Shown here in pieces: positions 21,549 through 26,436 of a stretch of 26,436 nt of DNA. A program made the translations under genes and the position numbers. Position 1 is the stretch's first letter; each line of letters starts with the position of its first letter. The stretch covers positions 1 to 26,436 of the forward strand of contig CAJUFV010000133.1 of NCBI GenBank assembly GCA_910585795.1. The letters are read 5' to 3'. The DNA comes from an uncultured Clostridia bacterium (lineage in GTDB: Bacteria > Bacillota > Clostridia > UBA1381). Below the pieces are notes generated by a model. It saw nothing but the letters and a program-made list of their open reading frames with translations. It was not told the origin of the DNA and searched no databases.

Positions 21549-22730
21549 ATGAACATTAAGGATTGGGGGCTAAGCGAAAAAGGATTTTACTGTCCTACAT
21601 ATGACGAAGTTCTGGCAAGTAAAATAAAAAGCGCCAAAGAGCTTTTCGGAGAAAATATCTGTACGGATAATAACACAATTTTAGGTAAATTTATTCGGCT
21701 TGAAACTGCGTATGATGTAAAGCAATTCGAGGAAATAGAAAAAATCTATTACAGTATTTCACCGGTAACAGCTACAGGCGTATCACTCGACCGAGATGTC
21801 AGCTTTGCGAGAATGACCCGGAATACCGCGGCTGCGTCTGTACATAAAATACGTATTTACGGCACGGAAAACCATTGTTTAAACAAAGGCACTTTGCTAA
21901 GGTCCGCGGGCGGTGTTATTTTCTATACAGCTGTAGACTGTACGCTGTCCGATTACAGCGAAGAAAAGCAGCAGTATTACGCTGAGCTTGAAATTCAAGC
22001 CGCTGAAGCCGGAACGAGCGGTAATGTGCGTGATATAAATAGATTAGTTGACGTCGACAGTGATGTTACGGCGATTGAGTATATTGATATGATTACAGAA
22101 GGCGCCGATACGGAAACAGATATTGCATTGCTTAGCAGATATAATGATGTTGTTGACGGTATGGGGACAAATACAAAAAGTGCGATTATATCCGAGCTGA
22201 TGAAAATAAACGGTGTTCACAAGGTTATTATATCTAATAATATTACCGGCAGCGATATTAAAATATCAGATTATTTAACGGTTGAAAGCGGCAAGTACGC
22301 TGTTATTATCTACGCCAATCATGGATTGGATACAGAAATCGCAGAAGCGATTTTCAAGTGCGCGCCTTTCGGGATAAAGCAAAACGGCTCTACAACGGTA
22401 AGGCTTAAGGATGAAGCCGGAGAAATTCACGAGGTGGTGTTTTCCTATGTTAGAGAAATTCCGGAAAATATAGAGGTTGCCTGTAAGGTCAGCGCTGAAT
22501 TCTCAAAGGACGGTATTGAAAATATCAAAACAAATATTTCTGAATACATAAATAATTTGGACATCGGAGAGCCATTAATTTATAGTAAGCTGTACAGGCA
22601 GATTTATTTAGTTTCCGGAACAGCGGAAATTACAAGACTTACAGTAAACGGCGGTACAGATTCGGTCTATCCCGCGAAGGACGAGAAGCTAAGGGTCAAT
22701 AATATAACGGTATCAATTACGGAGGGATAA
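21549..22730 (+). CDS. Baseplate J-like protein (XkdT)
   Basis: A 393-aa protein with the full-length Baseplate_J pattern: an N-terminal helical part (SEKGFYCPTYDEVLASKIKSAKELFG), TATGVSLDRDVSFARMTRNTAAASVHKIRIYG, GTLLRSAGGVIFYTAVD and TSGNVRDINRLVD. It forms the wedge ring that links sheath and fibres and triggers contraction. A GAGGTGAG ribosome binding site precedes ATG 21549. Confidence 0.9.
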   Translation: MNIKDWGLSEKGFYCPTYDEVLASKIKSAKELFGENICTDNNTILGKFIRLETAYDVKQFEEIEKIYYSISPVTATGVSLDRDVSFARMTRNTAAASVHKIRIYGTENHCLNKGTLLRSAGGVIFYTAVDCTLSDYSEEKQQYYAELEIQAAEAGTSGNVRDINRLVDVDSDVTAIEYIDMITEGADTETDIALLSRYNDVVDGMGTNTKSAIISELMKINGVHKVIISNNITGSDIKISDYLTVESGKYAVIIYANHGLDTEIAEAIFKCAPFGIKQNGSTTVRLKDEAGEIHEVVFSYVREIPENIEVACKVSAEFSKDGIENIKTNISEYINNLDIGEPLIYSKLYRQIYLVSGTAEITRLTVNGGTDSVYPAKDEKLRVNNITVSITEG

Positions 22731-22735
22731 CGCTG

Positions 22736-23323
22736 ATGAATATAAATTATGACAATCCTATTAAGAACCTGCCGGATGCCTTTAAGAAGGATACCGAAAG
22801 CAATAACTATAAGCTGCTTCAAATAAATAAAAACACGACCGATATTATACAGGCGGCTGTCTCAGATGTATTCAGCGCTTTGAATCTTAACAACGCGAAG
22901 GGTAAGGTTTTAGATGATATTTACAGCGGAAGGGTACATCTGCGGCGCGGAGCGCTCAGCGATGAGCAATATGCTATACGCCTGCGCGCTAAAATAATGC
23001 AGAATATAGCCAGCGGCTCATTTCCTGACCTGCTGGAGGCATTAGCTTATGCGCTTCAGTGTGATAAATCAGCGATACATATTGTTGAGGGAAGCAAGCC
23101 AAATAACGTTAATATAAAGGATATTCCTCTTGAGACTATATTCAGCGCGGGATTCACTATTGATGACATTATCGCGATGATTGAAAATATGCTGCCGTTA
23201 GGAGTAAGGATTGAGGAACGCTCTTTCACCGGAACCCTTGAGTTCGGCGGTGAAAATGAGTTTGATGCAAATAAGGGCTTCTCCGATGAAAATAATAAAA
23301 TAGGCGGATATTTTGGAACATAG
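22736..23323 (+). CDS. Baseplate/tail protein I-like (XkdU, DUF2313)
   Basis: A 195-aa protein (NLPDAFKKDTESNNYKLLQINK..., LNNAKGKVLDDIYSGRVHLRRGALSDEQYAIRLRAKIMQNIASG) matching the YmfQ/XkdU-type wedge component placed between J and the tail fibre. It attaches fibres to the baseplate. The C-terminal half has FSAGFTIDDIIAMIENMLPLGVRIEERSF. The gene starts 5 nt after XkdT-like stop with GGAGGG. Confidence 0.8.
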   Translation: MNINYDNPIKNLPDAFKKDTESNNYKLLQINKNTTDIIQAAVSDVFSALNLNNAKGKVLDDIYSGRVHLRRGALSDEQYAIRLRAKIMQNIASGSFPDLLEALAYALQCDKSAIHIVEGSKPNNVNIKDIPLETIFSAGFTIDDIIAMIENMLPLGVRIEERSFTGTLEFGGENEFDANKGFSDENNKIGGYFGT

Positions 23324-23340
23324 AAAGGAGCGTAAAGTAA

Positions 23341-25464
23341 ATGGATTTTAAAAATCAAATTTCTTTATGGAAAAATAAAGGCGCCGCGCCGTCTAAGGAA
23401 TTGGAAGAAGGCGGGTTTTCTCCCGGCTATAAGCCGCCGGCAGGAGTGTTTAATTGGTTTTGGCACATAGTAAGCGGCGGTATACAGGAGCTGCAGAATA
23501 AACTATCGGCGGAAGAAAATTCAAGAATAAACGAAAATTATTATCCGGAATATACATCAGACGCAATAGATGAAAATACAAAATTCTACATTGATATTGC
23601 GAATATGGGTGATGGTGAAGGTATATATAAACGCAGAGCGAGGCGGATAGATAATTCGTCATGGAAGGATTTGGTGTCGGGGCAAGAGTTAAAGCTCAGC
23701 GGTGAAAATTATCAGGAGGACGGTATAGTAAGCGGCGGAACCTCTCTGTCAATGCCGCTGGATGATTATTTATGCTTTAATCAGTCAGCAAATTTTACTA
23801 TCGCGTTTAGCGTAAAACTATCCGAAACATCAGAAACTAATGATTTGATTACAATAGGCGGTACCAGAAAAATTGTAATACAGCAAAAAGGCGCGGACGG
23901 TATTAGGCTTATAACCTTTGATGATACGGATACCATGCATGTATATCCGAGCGATGGCTGTATAATGCCTAAATCGTATAATAAATATCATCATTATATA
24001 GTATCTATGAATATTGATACTAATGTTGTGAGATGGTTTCAGGATGGTTTGATGGAATCGGCGTCCAGCTCGGAAATTACAAATAATAATAATTTTATTA
24101 AAGCAGATGGTGAGCGGAGTATAAAGCTTTTTAGTGATAGTCAAGACAAAACAGGTGTTCAGTATATAAAAATATTAGATTATTCAGTTTCTATTTCACA
24201 GGCTAAAAAATTGTTTGAAAAGCATAGTACTATCGACTATACAAACGATAAAACTCAGTATGATATTAAATTTAAAATGCTAGACAGTCCAATTTATGAG
24301 GACGCTGAGACACGAGCACAACTCACAAGCGGGGAACAGCTATCCGCCGCGCTTAGTAAAATCAAAAAATGGCTTACGGATTTGAAAGCTGTCGCGTTTT
24401 CAGGAAACTATAACGATTTAAACGGCAAGCCTACGGCAATGAGGAATCCAAACGCGTTGGCTTTAAATTTGAATGGTACAAATACAAGCTATACCGGTGA
24501 AAGCAGTGTAAGTAAAACGTGGTATGCTCCTATATCAGCAGGAACAGAGGGGTTCAATCTTGTCAGCAGCGGAAGCGGAGCGCCGGTGTGGCAGGCTCCT
24601 AAATATATTTTTCCAAGACTGGAAATAACCGCCGCGAGCGGACTGAATATTACCGTATCGAACGGCTCAACAAGCTTAAATAAAACAAGTACAAACTCAG
24701 TTTTAGCAACGACATTTAATATACCGCATTTTGGAGAATGGACTATTACCGCCGGCGACTATAAAAAAGTTCTTAATGTAGATATGTCAAAAGTGTATAA
24801 AATTCAAGCGTTAACTTTAGAAAGCGCTGCATGGGAGCAAATTGCCGAAATATCGGAGTCGGGAAAAGCTCAGGATATATGGTCTATAGGTGATGAAAAA
24901 AATATTACCGCGGGAGATGAAACGTTAACTATTGTTATTATGGATTTTAACCATGACGTTAAATCAGACGGCTTCGGTATGGCTGGTATTACTTTCGGAT
25001 TGAAAAATCTTATGACTGATATGCGTAAAATGAATATTACAAGCGCTAATATTAATACCTTCACTGATACAGATATGTATGAATGGCTTCAAGGCGAGCT
25101 TTTGTCAAGCTTGCCTGAAGAACTGCAAGGCGTCCTTAAATTCGTTAATAAGCAAACCTACGCGGGTAATAATATTGGAGCTATTAACACCGAAAGTATG
25201 AAAATATTTCTTTTCTCAGAAATAGAAATATTCGGTAAAACTACAAACTCCGCAAAAGGGGAAGGCAGGCTATATCCGTATTTTGCTACTAGCGCGCTCA
25301 GAACAAAATATCTTTCCAATGGCGCTGGAGAGTCAGAATCATGGTGGGAGCGTTCGCCGTGGATAAGCTCATCAGCGCAATTCTGCAATGTAACTTTTGC
25401 TGGTACTCTAAACCATGACCACGCGTCTTTTGAAAAAGGCGTTTGTTTTGGTTTCTGTGTTTAA
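23341..25464 (+). CDS. Tail fibre with LamG-like and C-type-lectin-like (DUF6273) regions
   Basis: A 707-aa receptor-binding protein. The N-terminus (about 1-55) is an attachment region (GFSPGYKPPAGVFNWFWHIVSGG). Residues ~100-305 resemble a concanavalin/LamG-type module (SSWKDLVSGQELKLSG, SLSMPLDDYLCFNQSANFTIAFSVKLS). A linker follows (LSAALSKIKKWLTDLKAVAFSGNYNDLNGKPT), common in fibres. The C-terminal ~200 residues look like DUF6273, a C-type-lectin-like fold (WSIGDEKNITAGDETLTIVIMDFNHD, LRTKYLSNGAGESESWWERSPW...). It recognises the host surface. The last 40 residues have a composition expected of a diversified binding site. No chaperone for trimerisation was identified. Confidence 0.8.
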   Translation: MDFKNQISLWKNKGAAPSKELEEGGFSPGYKPPAGVFNWFWHIVSGGIQELQNKLSAEENSRINENYYPEYTSDAIDENTKFYIDIANMGDGEGIYKRRARRIDNSSWKDLVSGQELKLSGENYQEDGIVSGGTSLSMPLDDYLCFNQSANFTIAFSVKLSETSETNDLITIGGTRKIVIQQKGADGIRLITFDDTDTMHVYPSDGCIMPKSYNKYHHYIVSMNIDTNVVRWFQDGLMESASSSEITNNNNFIKADGERSIKLFSDSQDKTGVQYIKILDYSVSISQAKKLFEKHSTIDYTNDKTQYDIKFKMLDSPIYEDAETRAQLTSGEQLSAALSKIKKWLTDLKAVAFSGNYNDLNGKPTAMRNPNALALNLNGTNTSYTGESSVSKTWYAPISAGTEGFNLVSSGSGAPVWQAPKYIFPRLEITAASGLNITVSNGSTSLNKTSTNSVLATTFNIPHFGEWTITAGDYKKVLNVDMSKVYKIQALTLESAAWEQIAEISESGKAQDIWSIGDEKNITAGDETLTIVIMDFNHDVKSDGFGMAGITFGLKNLMTDMRKMNITSANINTFTDTDMYEWLQGELLSSLPEELQGVLKFVNKQTYAGNNIGAINTESMKIFLFSEIEIFGKTTNSAKGEGRLYPYFATSALRTKYLSNGAGESESWWERSPWISSSAQFCNVTFAGTLNHDHASFEKGVCFGFCV
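25342..25461 (+). other. Possible diversity-generating variable region at the fibre C-terminus
   Basis: The last 40 codons of the fibre (from WWERSPW to GVCFGFCV) form the end of a C-type-lectin-like domain, where DGR variable repeats lie. Between the fixed segments, many codons are NNY (ACT, TTT, ACT, AAC, CAT, GAC, CAC, TTT), which would be expected if AAY template codons had been mutated at adenines. No template repeat or reverse transcriptase is found in this window, so this is a hypothesis. Confidence 0.3.
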
Positions 25465-25482
25465 TGAAAGGAATGAGTTATT

Positions 25483-25896
25483 ATGTATTTAATACTAAAT
25501 AAACAAAATATAATTGCTGAAATATCAGAACATTCCGTATATGTGAGACACCAGGATAACGGAGTGGATATTTTGAGTGACAAGGAGCATGCTGACATCA
25601 TTTATTCAAATGACACTGACACATATTACCCGTGCGGTGAATACACGTTAATAAATGTTGAAGCGCTTCCGGAGCGTGTGACAGAGGGTTATTATTATCA
25701 TGGCGGAAAAGCTTACACGAACGGGAATCCGCTTATTACTCTTATTCGCGCGAAAACGCCTCGACAGGGCGAGCTTATACTTATGCAGACGGAAAATATA
25801 GAGAACGCGTTGTGTGATATGGATATGGCCGCGGAACAGCGAATTAGTGATATAGAGAACGCGTTGTGCGATATTGATATAGGAGGTACTGAATAA
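25483..25896 (+). CDS. Conserved small protein after tail fibre, with duplicated C-terminus
   Basis: A 137-aa protein with a strand-rich N-terminal part (MYLILNKQNIIAEISEHSVYVRHQDNGVDILSD...YYPCGEYTLINVEALPERV) and a C-terminus carrying the segment IENALCDxD twice. The DNA of that repeat matches in 29 of 31 positions (25796-25826 and 25850-25880). Position after the fibre suggests a fibre-associated or XkdW-like role; I cannot confirm the family. The start ATG has AAAGGA upstream. Confidence 0.6.
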   Translation: MYLILNKQNIIAEISEHSVYVRHQDNGVDILSDKEHADIIYSNDTDTYYPCGEYTLINVEALPERVTEGYYYHGGKAYTNGNPLITLIRAKTPRQGELILMQTENIENALCDMDMAAEQRISDIENALCDIDIGGTE

Positions 25897-26075
25897 TGAA
25901 TACAATATGGGTTAACAGATTAATCGCGGGTGATAGGTTATGGTCGGACGTGCCCGTAAGCCGTAAAAATGCGGTTAAAGAAATATTAGCTCAACGCGCC
26001 GTTGACGGTGTTATAAGTGAGGATATGTATGTAATGATTGTAGGCGAGAATAGGGAGGTAAACAGGAATGGATAA
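25896..26075 (+). CDS. XkdX-like small protein
   Basis: A 59-aa ORF beginning at a TAATG junction with the previous stop, with AGGAGG about 11 nt upstream. The sequence MNTIWVNRLIAGDRLWSDVPVSRKNAVKEILAQRAVDGVISEDMYVMIVGEN resembles the short XkdX-type proteins found between fibre and lysis genes. It has a helix-rich centre and no membrane segment. Its function is unknown. It overlaps the next gene by 8 nt. Confidence 0.6.
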   Translation: MNTIWVNRLIAGDRLWSDVPVSRKNAVKEILAQRAVDGVISEDMYVMIVGENREVNRNG

Positions 26076-26337
26076 TGAAGCGGAGCTAAGAGAGCGTATA
26101 GCCACGCTAGAACAGGACAAGCGTTCTGTTCATCACAGGCTTGATAATCTGGAAAGCCTGACGGAGAGCGTACATATTATCGCGACGGAAACAAAGGCAA
26201 TGCGCAGCGATGTAAACGACATTACAGAGCGTGTAGAGGAGATTGAACGCCGTCCGTCAAGGCGTTATGAAACGGTAATAACAGCAGTTATTACCGCTGT
26301 TATCGGTATTGTTGTAGGACATTTTATAAAGCTTTAA
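26068..26337 (+). CDS. XhlA-like haemolysin/holin accessory protein
   Basis: An 89-aa protein with a long coiled coil (ELRERIATLEQDKRSVHHRLDNLESLTESV...DITERVEEIERR) and one C-terminal transmembrane helix (VITAVITAVIGIVVGHFI). This is the XhlA layout; XhlA acts with the holin and amidase in lysis of PBSX hosts. ATG 26068 follows AGGGAGG. The next gene is a holin. Confidence 0.8.
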   Translation: MDNEAELRERIATLEQDKRSVHHRLDNLESLTESVHIIATETKAMRSDVNDITERVEEIERRPSRRYETVITAVITAVIGIVVGHFIKL

Positions 26338-26350
26338 GGAGGGTACGATT

Positions 26351-26436
26351 ATGACAAAGTGGATAAAAGCGGCAGGAATAAGAGCGGTTAAAACCATAGC
26401 GCAGACGGCTATTGCAACAATAGGAACAGCCATGGC
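26351..26436 (+). CDS. Phage holin, r1t-like (partial)
   Basis: A frame starts at ATG 26351 after GGAGGG and runs off the right edge after 28 codons. MTKWIKAAGIRAVKTIAQTAIATIGTAM is the start of r1t-type holins (basic N-terminus, then a first amphipathic/transmembrane helix). It would permeabilise the membrane for the endolysin, which lies outside the window. Confidence 0.7.
   Translation, partial: MTKWIKAAGIRAVKTIAQTAIATIGTAM

Noticed and set aside
25465..26436. DGR template repeat or reverse transcriptase downstream of the fibre
   Set aside because: The remaining sequence encodes only small tail and lysis proteins; no RT motif or near-copy of the fibre end was seen.

Overview
The window is a block of late genes from a temperate-type contractile-tailed (myovirus) phage or prophage of a Firmicute, most likely a member of Clostridia. 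The gene order and protein families match the PBSX/XkdA-X-like and SPP1 gp6/gp7-like morphogenesis modules common in clostridial prophages. Every convincing gene is on the + strand, most are spaced by 0-20 nt or overlap by ATGA/TAATG junctions, and AGGAGG-type ribosome binding sites are frequent. No integrase, lysogeny, replication, tRNA or host gene is visible, so I cannot say from sequence alone whether this is a prophage or a free phage contig.

Layout. 1-92: end of an upstream gene. 92-481: sigma-region-4-like late activator (RinA/ArpU/DUF1492 type). 482-792: non-coding late leader with a -10-like box, a tandem 9-mer, hairpins and two 56-bp tandem repeats that each fold into two hairpins. 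793-3995: small and large terminase, a small zinc-ribbon protein and the portal. 3999-8959: a MuF-type minor head protein fused to an ADP-ribosyltransferase toxin domain, followed by an accessory, visibly more AT-rich locus of immunity-like genes and displaced toxin tips. 9008-9206: terminator, a cluster of degenerate repeats and a possible promoter. 9225-12779: scaffold, major capsid protein, and head-tail connector, closure and terminator proteins. 12920-18403: sheath, tube, tail assembly chaperone with an apparent recoding event, and tape measure. 18428-23323: LysM baseplate/tube adaptor, plug, hub, spike, wedge gp25/XkdS-like, baseplate J and I/XkdU-like proteins. 23341-26075: tail fibre with a C-type-lectin-like C-terminus and two small downstream proteins. 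26068-26436: XhlA-like protein and the start of a holin.

The most unusual region is 3999-8959. The full-length MuF protein carries an R-S-E class ADP-ribosyltransferase at its C-terminus (R415, S445-S447, E494-x-E496). A second, orphan MuF C-terminal fragment (6610-7233) repeats 212 bp of the MuF gene almost perfectly (6 differences by eye) and then continues into an unrelated C-terminal domain with its own probable immunity gene. A third, frameshifted toxin C-terminus (8566-8739) is followed by another probable immunity gene. Five full copies and one truncated copy of a paralogous, unrecognised small acidic protein family (subfamilies A and B) lie around these. They are joined by the constant 12-nt sequence AAGGTGGAAAAA, and B modules repeat at exactly 360 bp. 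This looks like a toxin-tip/immunity cassette store, analogous to orphan rhs/cdiA tips, but carried on a phage head protein. MuF polymorphic toxins in temperate phages are an established class. The modular immunity array and the recombination-ready repeats are what I consider worth following up; assignment of A/B as immunity proteins is inference.
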